A stretch of DNA of 64,000 nt from positions 1,302,001 to 1,366,000 of the forward strand of contig OW818670.1 in the NCBI GenBank assembly GCA_942493215.1, in the 5' to 3' direction. This document shows, in pieces, positions 33,857 to 42,902 of this stretch. Both the position numbers and the translations under genes were made by a program. The stretch comes from G942493215 sp942493215 (lineage in GTDB: Bacteria > Bacillota_I > Bacilli_A > RF39 > UBA660). Position 1 is the stretch's first letter; every line of letters starts with the position of its first letter. The notes under the pieces are model-generated. The model ran no database searches. It saw nothing but the letters and a program-made list of their open reading frames with translations, and was not told the origin of the DNA.

Positions 33857-34801
33857 TTAATTATTCCCGAGTATAAATAATTCCAGTGCTAAATCTTTAT
33901 CAACAGACCCGCTTTTTATAGCAATATCCAGATTACCTAATAACTTTAAATAATGTAATAAAGTATTAATCGAAAATTTTGAACTATTTCTTAATGCTAA
34001 TTTAACTCGATAAGGATTAATTTTAAGTAATTGAACAATATCATTTTCACTATATCCTTCACTGGATAATTGTTTTGCTTGAAACATTAATCGAAACTGA
34101 TTAGCTAACATAACAATAATCATAATTGGTTCTTCATTTAATTTTAATAATTCTTTATAGGTTATAATAGCTTCTTTTTTATTATTATTTACTATATTAT
34201 CAATAAAATGAAATATATTGACATCAATTACTTTAGGAACTAATTCAACAATATCATCATGATTAACTATCTTATCATCAATCTTGTATATTTTTAGTTT
34301 TTCTATTTCTTTTTCTAAAATACCCTTTTCTGTACCTACTCTATTTAATAAAAAATCAATATCAGTACTATTAATCTTGTATCCTTTAAATAATTCTTTG
34401 ATAAAACTTTTATAATCTATATTATTTAAGTTTATGATTGTACCTTTTTCTTTTATAAGTTTACTTATTTTTTTACGTTCCGATATCTTTTCAGCTATAA
34501 CATCAAAGATAACAATACTACTTTCATTAGGATGATTTAAATATTCTTCAACTATAGTGGGATTTTGGTCCATTACACCACGTTTAGTAGTATCCGTGAA
34601 TAAATAGGCGTTTGTAACAACAATGGCCTTCCTATCGCCCCATATTGGCATCATAGTGGCATCATCTATCGCATTATTAATTACATCAACATCCAAGTCA
34701 TATCGGCTTATATTTAAACTATCAATATGATTAGATGTAATTATCTTTTTTATTTCGTTTTCATGTAGAATTTCTTCATCACCATATAATAAATAAATCA
34801 T
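33857..34801 (-). CDS. holA: DNA polymerase III subunit delta
   Basis: 314 aa. ATG at 34801 (MIYLLYGDEEILHENEIKKI) behind SD GGTGATA; a longer in-frame start at 34819 has no SD. The clamp-loader delta pattern is visible: LYGDEE-start, the N-domain PIWGDRKAIVVTNAYLF, and the C-terminal NQFRLMFQAKQLSSEGYSEN with KINPYRVKLALRNSSKFS. Delta opens the beta clamp. It is downstream of the OapA-like gene but separated by a terminator. Confidence 0.9.
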   Translation of the reverse strand: MIYLLYGDEEILHENEIKKIITSNHIDSLNISRYDLDVDVINNAIDDATMMPIWGDRKAIVVTNAYLFTDTTKRGVMDQNPTIVEEYLNHPNESSIVIFDVIAEKISERKKISKLIKEKGTIINLNNIDYKSFIKELFKGYKINSTDIDFLLNRVGTEKGILEKEIEKLKIYKIDDKIVNHDDIVELVPKVIDVNIFHFIDNIVNNNKKEAIITYKELLKLNEEPIMIIVMLANQFRLMFQAKQLSSEGYSENDIVQLLKINPYRVKLALRNSSKFSINTLLHYLKLLGNLDIAIKSGSVDKDLALELFILGNN

Positions 34802-34837
34802 ACTATCACCATAATTCAATTATAACATATATGCATT

Positions 34838-34873
34838 AAAAAACCTTAGTTTTTTTTGAATATCGCTAAGGTT
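34838..34873 (-). terminator. Rho-independent terminator of the OapA-like gene
   Basis: AACCTTAG/CTAAGGTT stem, T-run on the minus strand; overlaps the last codons of the gene. Confidence 0.75.
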
Positions 34874-35424
34874 CTAGATACTTTATATAAAATAACATCA
34901 CTACTATTAATGGCAAATCCCTTACCACAGGCTTTACCACCAATCGTAAGAGCTGCAATAATAGCAGTAACTAATAATGTTGTAAAAGTTGTATCTGTTT
35001 TTAATATATTGGAAATACTTACTGCGATATAAATACCTGCTGATCCAGAAATAATACCACATATATCACCTATTACATCATTACAAAAAGATGATACTTT
35101 TGAAGCATTTTTAATTAATGATACAGCAATACTAGCACCACTAACTTTTCTAGATGACATAGAATTAAAAGGTTTTTCATCAGCTGTTGTAATAGAAACC
35201 CCTATTATATCGAATATTATGCCAATAATAATAAATAAAAGCGCTATTAAAATACCCACAAATAAATTAACATGAGGAATAATACTTTCTGATATAAAAG
35301 AGAATAATATAGAAATTATAAAGGCACTAACGGTAATAGTTATTATCCAGCGATAATTAGATTTCTTTTTCTTTTTCCGATCTTCTTTACGTAATAGTTC
35401 TAAATCTCTTAACTTTTCCTTCAT
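34846..35424 (-). CDS. oapA: OLE RNA-associated membrane protein (OapA-like)
   Basis: 192 aa with a basic N-terminus (DLELLRKEDRKKKKKSNYR) and four hydrophobic helices, the size and topology known for OapA. The block DIIGVSITTADEKPFNSM, then SSRKVSGASIAVSLIKNASK and VSSFCNDVIGDICGIISG matches my recollection of the most conserved OapA region, which resembles the DUF21 part of CorC/CNNM magnesium transporters. OapA binds the large structured OLE RNA at the membrane and is encoded just downstream of it; here a roughly 577-nt non-coding RNA candidate ends 33 nt upstream. In Halalkalibacterium the OLE-OapA complex is tied to alcohol, cold and Mg2+ stress. The family call needs an HMM check. Confidence 0.75.
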   Translation of the reverse strand: MKEKLRDLELLRKEDRKKKKKSNYRWIITITVSAFIISILFSFISESIIPHVNLFVGILIALLFIIIGIIFDIIGVSITTADEKPFNSMSSRKVSGASIAVSLIKNASKVSSFCNDVIGDICGIISGSAGIYIAVSISNILKTDTTFTTLLVTAIIAALTIGGKACGKGFAINSSDVILYKVSRTLAIFKKN

Positions 35425-35454
35425 ACTTATCTTCCATTCTTTAACTATTATATC

Positions 35455-35478
35455 ACAAAAAAAGACTTAAAAGTCTTT
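35455..35478 (-). terminator. Rho-independent terminator of the OLE-like RNA
   Basis: Minus-strand hairpin AAAGACTT/AAGTCTTT then T-run, placed between the non-coding RNA and the OapA-like gene. Confidence 0.8.
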
Positions 35479-36033
35479 AATTAAAAATGGCTATCAAGAT
35501 AGTAAACTTTACGCCTTAGGTCAAGTAGGATTTCCCCAATTCTTACAATATGTTTCCATATTGCGGTTCCCCTTTAAAAGAATTGATGTATGGTTACCCA
35601 ATACATGACTTGATTACCACTTAGTGCGTACCGCAATCCTATTATGATAAACACTCTAGGAGATTTCCCCATCATCGTATTATTATTTATTCTTTTTTGC
35701 AACAATAGTTTCAAATACTATAATCGTTTAAGTAATTGATCAATATACTTAAACAAAATATTATCCCCCATTATCACTCAAGACAAGCTACACTACTCGC
35801 GACTTGCGTTACATAGTAGGTTTCCTATATATAATATATAGGCTCTTTATGTGGCGGAAACGTTAGCGTATGCCATTACGGACGTCCGACACTTTTATAC
35901 TTCCAGCATCCACCCCAAACTGGGCGTAAGAAGCAAATACCAAAAGCTTCACAGGTGTGCTCTTTAACGGATTTTTAGGCCCGCCTTCATAATAATTATA
36001 ATGACTAGAATAATGCGCCATTTCAAAATTACG
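35457..36033 (-). ncRNA. Large structured non-coding RNA, candidate OLE RNA (~577 nt)
   Basis: No protein fits this 700-nt gap. On the minus strand it has a consensus promoter (36040-36068) and a terminator (35455-35478), giving an RNA of about 577 nt; OLE RNAs are about 600 nt. Base composition is clearly more GC-rich than neighbouring spacers, as for structured RNA. Helices seen (forward coordinates): a GAAA-capped hairpin at 35546-35563; an enclosing 8-bp helix 35537-35544 with 35578-35585; a hairpin at 35585-35607; a 9-bp hairpin at 35726-35754; and a GCGGT/ACCGC long-range pairing. GGGGAAATC-type blocks recur twice near the 3' half. It precedes an OapA-like gene, the usual OLE arrangement. 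It is not RNase P, tmRNA or 6S by their core motifs. The OLE identity rests on context, length and structure, not on an alignment. Confidence 0.72.
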
Positions 36034-36039
36034 AGTATG

Positions 36040-36068
36040 ATTATAACATAATGCACCATTATTGTCAA
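36040..36068 (-). promoter_or_regulatory. Consensus sigma-A promoter of the OLE-like RNA
   Basis: On the minus strand TTGACA (36063-36068), 17-nt spacer, TATAAT (36040-36045). This predicts a 5' end near 36033. Confidence 0.75.
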
Positions 36069-36127
36069 ATTAGGACATTAATAATATATGCGACAATTTA
36101 ATATTATTGCACAATAATATTTATTCT

Positions 36128-37189
36128 TTATTCAACTGTATTTTTAAAAACCCATTCTTTTTGCATCTTAAAATTAACAAAAAACAAAGTAGTATCGACT
36201 ATCATTTTAAGAATCGTCATATTCCATCCTGTTATATTATATAACAATGATGTCAATCCTGCGGATGACAATAAAATTAAAGTGGCGAGGATTATAAACT
36301 TAATAACCGAATGTTTATTGCTCATATTAAATACTCGCCGTCTATTAATTTGAAAATTAAGAGTGGCCGAAAATATACGAGCTATAGTAGCCGAAACAAA
36401 GATAGTAACATTACTATTTATTAAATTGTGAAAAAAGAAACTACTAAAAATATAAAATAGACATATATCTACCGTTATCGAAGTTAATGATGATAGAGCA
36501 TACTTTAAAAAAACTACATATACTTTAAGGGAATCTGATAAGGGATTAAAGTGTGATGACTTATTATTATCTAAATAGATAGTTTTAATAGGTATCTCTA
36601 TTATTTTAATATTTTGTTGTTTACAAACAACAAGCATATTCATTTCAAAGTCATAACGTTCGCCCGAAACATTCATTAAATATCGAATAAACTCATTAGT
36701 AATACCTCTTAATCCGGTTTGAGTATCATTAACTTTTAATCCAGTAAAAAATTTAAATACTTTACTAGTTACAACATTACCAAAACGACTTCTTCTTGGC
36801 ACATCAGCTTGATCAAAATTACGACCACCTAATACTAGACTTTGTTTATTATCTTCTAAAGTTAAAGCCACATTTATAATATCATCAATTTGATGTTGAC
36901 CATCAGCATCTACTGTTATAACACCTAACTTATCATTGTAACGATTAAGATATTCATTAAAACCGGTCTTTAAAGCTCGTCCTTTGCCTAAATTTTCAGC
37001 ATGATGAAGTATTACTACTTTATCAGCAATATCATTAAAATAATGATCAAATTTTTTGTTTGATCCATCATCAACAACAATAATATTATGTAAGCCATGA
37101 CTAATTAAATCATCAATCAATTTAATCAATTGATGATTAGGGTTTAAACACGGAATTAAAATAACAACGTTATTTTTATCATATTGCAT
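36128..37189 (-). CDS. GT2 glycosyltransferase fused to a GtrA-like membrane domain
   Basis: 353 aa. Residues 1-225 are a family 2 glycosyltransferase of the DPM1/GtrB kind (VVILIPCLNPNHQLI, VVDDGSN, VDADGQHQIDD, NDTQTGLRGI), expected to move a sugar onto undecaprenyl phosphate. The C-terminal ~120 residues hold four helices typical of GtrA flippase-like proteins (ALSSLTSITVDICLFYIFSS, FQINRRRVF). Fusions of the two parts occur in Firmicutes. Its acceptor could be wall teichoic acid or an exopolysaccharide; neither is shown here. SD AGAGGTG before the ATG. Confidence 0.86.
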   Translation of the reverse strand: MQYDKNNVVILIPCLNPNHQLIKLIDDLISHGLHNIIVVDDGSNKKFDHYFNDIADKVVILHHAENLGKGRALKTGFNEYLNRYNDKLGVITVDADGQHQIDDIINVALTLEDNKQSLVLGGRNFDQADVPRRSRFGNVVTSKVFKFFTGLKVNDTQTGLRGITNEFIRYLMNVSGERYDFEMNMLVVCKQQNIKIIEIPIKTIYLDNNKSSHFNPLSDSLKVYVVFLKYALSSLTSITVDICLFYIFSSFFFHNLINSNVTIFVSATIARIFSATLNFQINRRRVFNMSNKHSVIKFIILATLILLSSAGLTSLLYNITGWNMTILKMIVDTTLFFVNFKMQKEWVFKNTVE

Positions 37190-37257
37190 AACAACACCTC
37201 TTAAATAATTTACTATATCATTTTAACATATTTAACCTATAAAGTTAAATAATTAAA

Positions 37258-40200
37258 TTAAACCTTTACATATTCACCTGTATTAATTGAATATATATAA
37301 CCTTCTATTTTCTTATTAGAAATAGTTTTTAAATAGTCCATATATCCCTTTACTTGTTCTTTATAACTATCATTATCAATATTACTTAATTTATAATCAA
37401 CAATTATAATAGTATCATCATGTTCAATTAATAAATCAATAACACCTCTTTTAATCTCATTATTAAAATTGGTTATAAAAGAGTATTCTTTATATATTTG
37501 AGCACTCATAATATCTTTCATAAAAGGCATTGCCATAAAGTTATCTATTTTATCTTTTAAATCATTAGATATATGATAATTAATAATACTATTATCAATA
37601 TCTTTAAAATCAAGATATTCAAAGTATTGATGGATTATTGTTCCATAATTCATAACAACATTACTCTGTAATTTATTAACAAAATGGGAGTAAGTTTTAT
37701 TGACAATTTCTTTTTTAGTAATATTAGTTTCTATCGTTTGAATATTACCACTACCATCAAAATTAATATTATCAATTGTTTTATATATCTCATATTCTTT
37801 ACTAAGGTTATAAGCTTGTAATGATATATTATGAAAATAACTATGAAGAATATCTTTTAAAGAATAAATGATACTACTAAACGAATTATAATTAGATCTT
37901 AAATAATCATTAATTATTTCATTATCATCATATACTATTTCCTTATTAAAATCACCAACGATAATTATCTTATCACGAGCTCTTGTTAAAGCTACATATA
38001 AGACTCTTAAACGTTCCGATATATCTTCTTTGTTATAATTATCAGCAATTATCTCCTTAATAATAGTTGGCTTAAAACCTTCTTTAAATACTGGTAGATA
38101 CAAGCCATACTTTTTATCAAAGATGAATCGTTCTTTTAAATCTTGTTTAGAAAATTCCTTATATAAACCACTATAATAACAAATGGGATATTCTAATCCT
38201 TTTGATTTATGAATACTCATTAAATTAATACTATTACTATTATTATTATTAATCGCATAATTTAAATCAAGTTCATTACCGAATGCTTCATCTAAATAAG
38301 TTATAACCTCTAACAAATGATAATCTAATTGTTCTAACTCAGTAATTATATTTAATAAATATTCTAGTTTAATGCTAACATTAGTTACATCACCAAGTTT
38401 AATTACCTTATTATATATATCAAGATAGGTATATACTTCTTTAATTAAATTTGATATAGAATGATCCACTGCATATTTACTTAAATATTCTAAATCATTT
38501 ATTAAAGACAATCCTTCTTTCTTTATTGAAGTAAATAAATCAATATTATCTTCTTTCATTCTTAAAACAACTTTAAATAATTGCTCATCAGAATATTCAT
38601 AAATAAATGATCGTCCAACACTCATAAATGTTCCCAGTAAATAATCATCCATTTCTAAATGATTATAATACCCTATAAGGCGCAAATAACTACGTAGGGC
38701 ATATATTTCATCAGAATAAATAAATTGTTCATCACGATGAATTGTAATAGGAATATTTAAATAAGTAAATATCTTTTTATATAAATCAAAACTAGTCTTG
38801 CGATCCATTAATAAACAAAAATCTTGATAATTAACATCACGCATTATATTATTATCTTTATCTAATATTTGATAATGATTACTAATCTTGTTTATTATGT
38901 CTTTACCAATAATAAATGCTTCTATCTCATCTTTAGTATAACCATTACTAGCATCATCATCTTTATAATTATAATTTAATATTTCTAAATTATAATTATC
39001 ATTATTATTAAGATATTTATCATTACCAAGTAATAATAAATGTTCAGGATTATATTTAGCTCCCCCAATATTTTCATCCATAATATGACTAAAGATTAAA
39101 TTAATACTATCAATTACTTCTTTGCGTGAGCGAAAATTTTTATTCAAATCAATTTTTTGACCATTATCATTATGACTATACCTATTATACTTATCAATGA
39201 ATATATAAGGATTAGCATTTCTAAAACGATATATCGATTGTTTAACATCACCAACCATATATAAATTATTATTAACAATTAAACTAATAAAATAGTCATT
39301 AATATCATTAGTATCTTGATATTCATCGATCATTATTTCTTTAATATTATTTTGATAATATTCTCTAATATCAAGATTATTTTCAAGGAGAGTAATCGCT
39401 AAACGAGATATATCATTAAATTCAAAGAGATTATGTTTTAATTTAAAAGCATTAATAGCGTGATAATACTGTTTTAAAATATCTATTATTAATTTAATAT
39501 AATCATAATTACTTTCAATTTCATTAATAATGGTGTCTACATTATCATAACTACATAAATCTGTTAGTTCACTATATAAGTCTTTTATTTCTTGATAACA
39601 GTCTTTAAAAGTACTAATCTCAATATCATTACTATTTTTAATAATAGGCATTTTAGGTAGTCTAGAACTATTAAAATATTGATAATAATCATTATACTTG
39701 AGTATATCTAAAAAAGGTGTTATAAAGCCTCTTAACTCTAAATAAAAGGTATATAATTTATCATTGGTACTAACCATACCTAATTTATTAATAAGATCCA
39801 ATAAACGCTTCTTTTTAATATCAATAAGATTAAAGTAAGTATTAAGATAAATATCTATTTGTTTCTTATTTAAATATTTATTAACATAGTTATCTAAAAA
39901 TAAATCAATATCATATATTTTATCAATTTCATTAGTAAGTAATAAAATATTATTCTTTATCTGTTGATCATCTTTAACGGTATATAAATCAATAAATGAT
40001 AAGAAGATAGGATTCTTTTTTTCATAGTAGCACTCAAATATATTATCAATAATATTTTTCTTTTCCATTGTAACAATAACTGAGTCAATAATATTAATAT
40101 GTTCATCAATATTTAAAAGATAATGATACTTTTTTACTAATGATAAGCAAAAACTATCATAAGTAGTAATTATAGCTTGATCAATAAGATCTAATTGTTC

Positions 40201-40446
40201 TTTTAAACGATTATTACCATTACTTATTTCCTTTTTAATCTTTTTACGAATCCGTTCTTTCATTTCAAAGGCTGCTGCATTAGTAAAAGTTAAAATAATA
40301 AGATTATTAATATTTACTCCTTGTTTTAACTTAGTTAATATGCGCTCAGTTAATACCGCTGTTTTACCACTACCAGCTCCCGCACTAACAATAATATTAG
40401 TACCGGTTAGATTAATAGCTTGTTGTTGCTCATCAGTCCATGTCAT
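37258..40446 (-). CDS. addA: ATP-dependent helicase/nuclease subunit AddA
   Basis: 1062 aa from ATG 40446 (SD GGATGTGA inside addB). UvrD-type helicase motifs: Q motif WTDEQQQAI, Walker A VSAGAGSGKTAVLTERI, motif II IMIDEYQDTND, QSIYRFR, and motif VI VLYVALTRARDKII. The C-terminal RecB-like nuclease has GTIIHQYFE and IIIVDYKLSN. With AddB it processes double-strand ends and yields 3' tails for RecA. The end of addB overlaps its start, so the pair is translationally coupled. Confidence 0.95.
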   Translation of the reverse strand: MTWTDEQQQAINLTGTNIIVSAGAGSGKTAVLTERILTKLKQGVNINNLIILTFTNAAAFEMKERIRKKIKKEISNGNNRLKEQLDLIDQAIITTYDSFCLSLVKKYHYLLNIDEHINIIDSVIVTMEKKNIIDNIFECYYEKKNPIFLSFIDLYTVKDDQQIKNNILLLTNEIDKIYDIDLFLDNYVNKYLNKKQIDIYLNTYFNLIDIKKKRLLDLINKLGMVSTNDKLYTFYLELRGFITPFLDILKYNDYYQYFNSSRLPKMPIIKNSNDIEISTFKDCYQEIKDLYSELTDLCSYDNVDTIINEIESNYDYIKLIIDILKQYYHAINAFKLKHNLFEFNDISRLAITLLENNLDIREYYQNNIKEIMIDEYQDTNDINDYFISLIVNNNLYMVGDVKQSIYRFRNANPYIFIDKYNRYSHNDNGQKIDLNKNFRSRKEVIDSINLIFSHIMDENIGGAKYNPEHLLLLGNDKYLNNNDNYNLEILNYNYKDDDASNGYTKDEIEAFIIGKDIINKISNHYQILDKDNNIMRDVNYQDFCLLMDRKTSFDLYKKIFTYLNIPITIHRDEQFIYSDEIYALRSYLRLIGYYNHLEMDDYLLGTFMSVGRSFIYEYSDEQLFKVVLRMKEDNIDLFTSIKKEGLSLINDLEYLSKYAVDHSISNLIKEVYTYLDIYNKVIKLGDVTNVSIKLEYLLNIITELEQLDYHLLEVITYLDEAFGNELDLNYAINNNNSNSINLMSIHKSKGLEYPICYYSGLYKEFSKQDLKERFIFDKKYGLYLPVFKEGFKPTIIKEIIADNYNKEDISERLRVLYVALTRARDKIIIVGDFNKEIVYDDNEIINDYLRSNYNSFSSIIYSLKDILHSYFHNISLQAYNLSKEYEIYKTIDNINFDGSGNIQTIETNITKKEIVNKTYSHFVNKLQSNVVMNYGTIIHQYFEYLDFKDIDNSIINYHISNDLKDKIDNFMAMPFMKDIMSAQIYKEYSFITNFNNEIKRGVIDLLIEHDDTIIIVDYKLSNIDNDSYKEQVKGYMDYLKTISNKKIEGYIYSINTGEYVKV

Positions 40447-42841
40447 GGTTATCACATCCTAAAAACTCTAAATTCTTATATTCTTTTAGATTTATAATAT
40501 CATTAGTCTTATGATAGCATATATCATAATATTCACAGTAACGACATCCCGTAATATCATTAGTTTTTTCCATACCGATTCGTTTAGGATTAATCTTAAA
40601 ATCACTATTTTCAACACTCTTAAAACAATTATTAATATTATCTTCAACAATATTAAGTAACTGATCAATAACACTTGTGTCATATACTTTAGAAGTACTA
40701 TAGAATCCCCCATCTTTTTTAACTCTTATTCCCTTTATAAAACTACTATCTAAATAGTGATGGTCAATTGAAGACACTACTCTTTCATCATTAATGGTAT
40801 AGCCATCTAAACGAATAGTATCAATAAATAATTCTTGATAGCTTTTATCAGGAACCGCATTTATTAAGCCTGGCATAATCGGATTAATATAGGCTCCGGC
40901 AAACTTATAATTATTATGTTTTAATAAATATAAGTACATAAGTAACTGCATATCTAAACCATATATAACCCTATTTAAATCAATATTAGCTTGTCCTGTT
41001 TTATAATCGATTACAATAACATATGTATTATTATCAATTGTTAATGTTAATACTTTATCAATAATACCCATAATCGTAACACTAAGGTTACTATCTTTAT
41101 TAATATAAAAACTTTTTTCTAGATAAGTAGTTGTAAAATCTGTTTCTCTTTGTTTTAAAATATCAATAATGTTTAATAATTGTTGTTTATATTTATTGAT
41201 GAAGAAAGAATCTTTATTACTATTTTTAGCAAAATATGAAGGCAGAATAGTATCAATAGTACTCTCAACATCTTCAAAATTATGGCGATATACTTCACAT
41301 AATATCTTATGAAAAGCATTACCGACATTAAGACTACGATCATTTTTGATTGGTTTATTTATTTTTAAAATATTTTTAAGATAGAAGGCAAATTGACATT
41401 TATAAAAAGTATCAATTGAAGAATATGATAAAGTAATTTTATTATCTAAATATCTATTTAATAGATCAAAAGAAATACCTTGATATTGATTATTATATTT
41501 ATGATAATTAAAAGAAGTAGTCTTATTATTTAAATGTTTAATAATAGGATCAACTGTATTATATTTATAATATAAATCATATTTAGATGCTAATAAATAA
41601 TTGTTATAATTATTGTTAGTATATTGATATTGATAACTAGTTATATTAAATAAATCCTTATCTTCAAAAATAGTACTTGGTAAGAAAGTTTGACTATATC
41701 CCTCTAATTTATAGCTTAAATAACAATTATTAATTTGCATAATAGCATTAATAAAATCTTTTTTGTTTATTGATGTTAAATCGATACTATTATCAATATT
41801 TAATATTTCTTTTTCACCATTACTTAAGTAATCATCATCTTTTTCAATAATAGGTAATATATCTTGATTAATACCCATAATGAAAACATATTCATCACTA
41901 TTAAATTTAGTTTCAAAGATATTTACCTCTTTAATTATATTTAGATAGTCCTGACTCTTTATATAACTATTTTCTAATTCATAATAAATAATATCTTTTA
42001 AATCTATTAAAGTCTCATTAATATCATAATAATTATTTAAAACATTAATAATAGTATTATATATTTCGATGTTAAAAGCATTATCCAAAGGATAGTTAAT
42101 AATTAAAATTTTTAAAACTTTATCACTATCTGATATTTTGGTATCATCAAATAATTCTAAAAAATATTTAGTCATAGGAAAAAGCGTAAGTTTTGAGCCT
42201 CTTGTTTCCTGAAATGATAGATTAAAAAGACTAAAAAGACGATTTATTGTGCTTATATATTCATTAGTTGGTGTATGTAAGTATATCTTATTAATATCTA
42301 CTCCTTTATTAATTAACAAAGTTATTTGTTCAGCAATCCCAGCCACTTCTTCTTCAATATTACTATACTCATATACATTCATTAATTTAGTATTAATATC
42401 ATCTTCAACAAATTCAACTTCGGTATAATTTTCCATTATTTTAATCAATTTAGCTAATTCCTTGGTACAAGAATAACCGTAAATAATAACTCTTTTACTT
42501 TTCAAATATTCTCTAAATAGATTATTATAGATAATATAATCATTATCTATTAAATCTTTTTTTATATCATATAAATAATCTAATTTACTATTATTCATGT
42601 ATTCATCAACATAATAGATATCATTTAATATTAATTTAGCATTTTCTGGTAACATATTTGATTTTTTAATTAAATAGTAAATAGTATGGTTATGATATCG
42701 ATATAACAGATTCTCTTTTAATTCTTCTAAAGACATATATTTAATATCTAACATTTTACTAATATTCTTTAAAATATTCTCTTTAATAGAATTAGGAGTT
42801 ATAAGTAATATATTATTATCTAGTTTTTCATATATCGACAT
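40433..42841 (-). CDS. addB: ATP-dependent nuclease subunit AddB/RexB
   Basis: 802 aa, shorter than Bacillus AddB (about 1160). The N-terminus (KLDNNILLITPNSIKENILK) lacks a Walker A P-loop, as in streptococcal RexB. The C-terminal nuclease has VIVIDYKTGQ and the four-cysteine Fe-S cluster ligands: one in FYKCQFAFYLKNIL and three in GCRYCEYYDICYH. Gene order addB-addA is the standard one. ATG 42841 chosen for SD AGGTGAT. So the subunit should nick and translocate without its own ATPase motor. Confidence 0.9.
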   Translation of the reverse strand: MSIYEKLDNNILLITPNSIKENILKNISKMLDIKYMSLEELKENLLYRYHNHTIYYLIKKSNMLPENAKLILNDIYYVDEYMNNSKLDYLYDIKKDLIDNDYIIYNNLFREYLKSKRVIIYGYSCTKELAKLIKIMENYTEVEFVEDDINTKLMNVYEYSNIEEEVAGIAEQITLLINKGVDINKIYLHTPTNEYISTINRLFSLFNLSFQETRGSKLTLFPMTKYFLELFDDTKISDSDKVLKILIINYPLDNAFNIEIYNTIINVLNNYYDINETLIDLKDIIYYELENSYIKSQDYLNIIKEVNIFETKFNSDEYVFIMGINQDILPIIEKDDDYLSNGEKEILNIDNSIDLTSINKKDFINAIMQINNCYLSYKLEGYSQTFLPSTIFEDKDLFNITSYQYQYTNNNYNNYLLASKYDLYYKYNTVDPIIKHLNNKTTSFNYHKYNNQYQGISFDLLNRYLDNKITLSYSSIDTFYKCQFAFYLKNILKINKPIKNDRSLNVGNAFHKILCEVYRHNFEDVESTIDTILPSYFAKNSNKDSFFINKYKQQLLNIIDILKQRETDFTTTYLEKSFYINKDSNLSVTIMGIIDKVLTLTIDNNTYVIVIDYKTGQANIDLNRVIYGLDMQLLMYLYLLKHNNYKFAGAYINPIMPGLINAVPDKSYQELFIDTIRLDGYTINDERVVSSIDHHYLDSSFIKGIRVKKDGGFYSTSKVYDTSVIDQLLNIVEDNINNCFKSVENSDFKINPKRIGMEKTNDITGCRYCEYYDICYHKTNDIINLKEYKNLEFLGCDNHDMD

Positions 42842-42865
42842 ATTTATCACCTATATCTATTATAA

Positions 42866-42893
42866 CAAAAAAAAGATAATTATTTTATCTTTT
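42866..42893 (-). terminator. Rho-independent terminator between pilin and addB
   Basis: AAAAGATA/TATCTTTT stem; T-run on the minus strand, after the 42903 gene. Confidence 0.75.
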
Positions 42894-42902
42894 TAATGAT
42901 AT

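Noticed and set aside
35457..36033. RNase P RNA, tmRNA or 6S RNA identity for the large ncRNA
   Set aside because: Core motifs are absent: no GAGGAAAGTCC or ACAGAA for RNase P, no tag frame ending in ALAA nor tRNA-like end for tmRNA, and 577 nt is too long for 6S.
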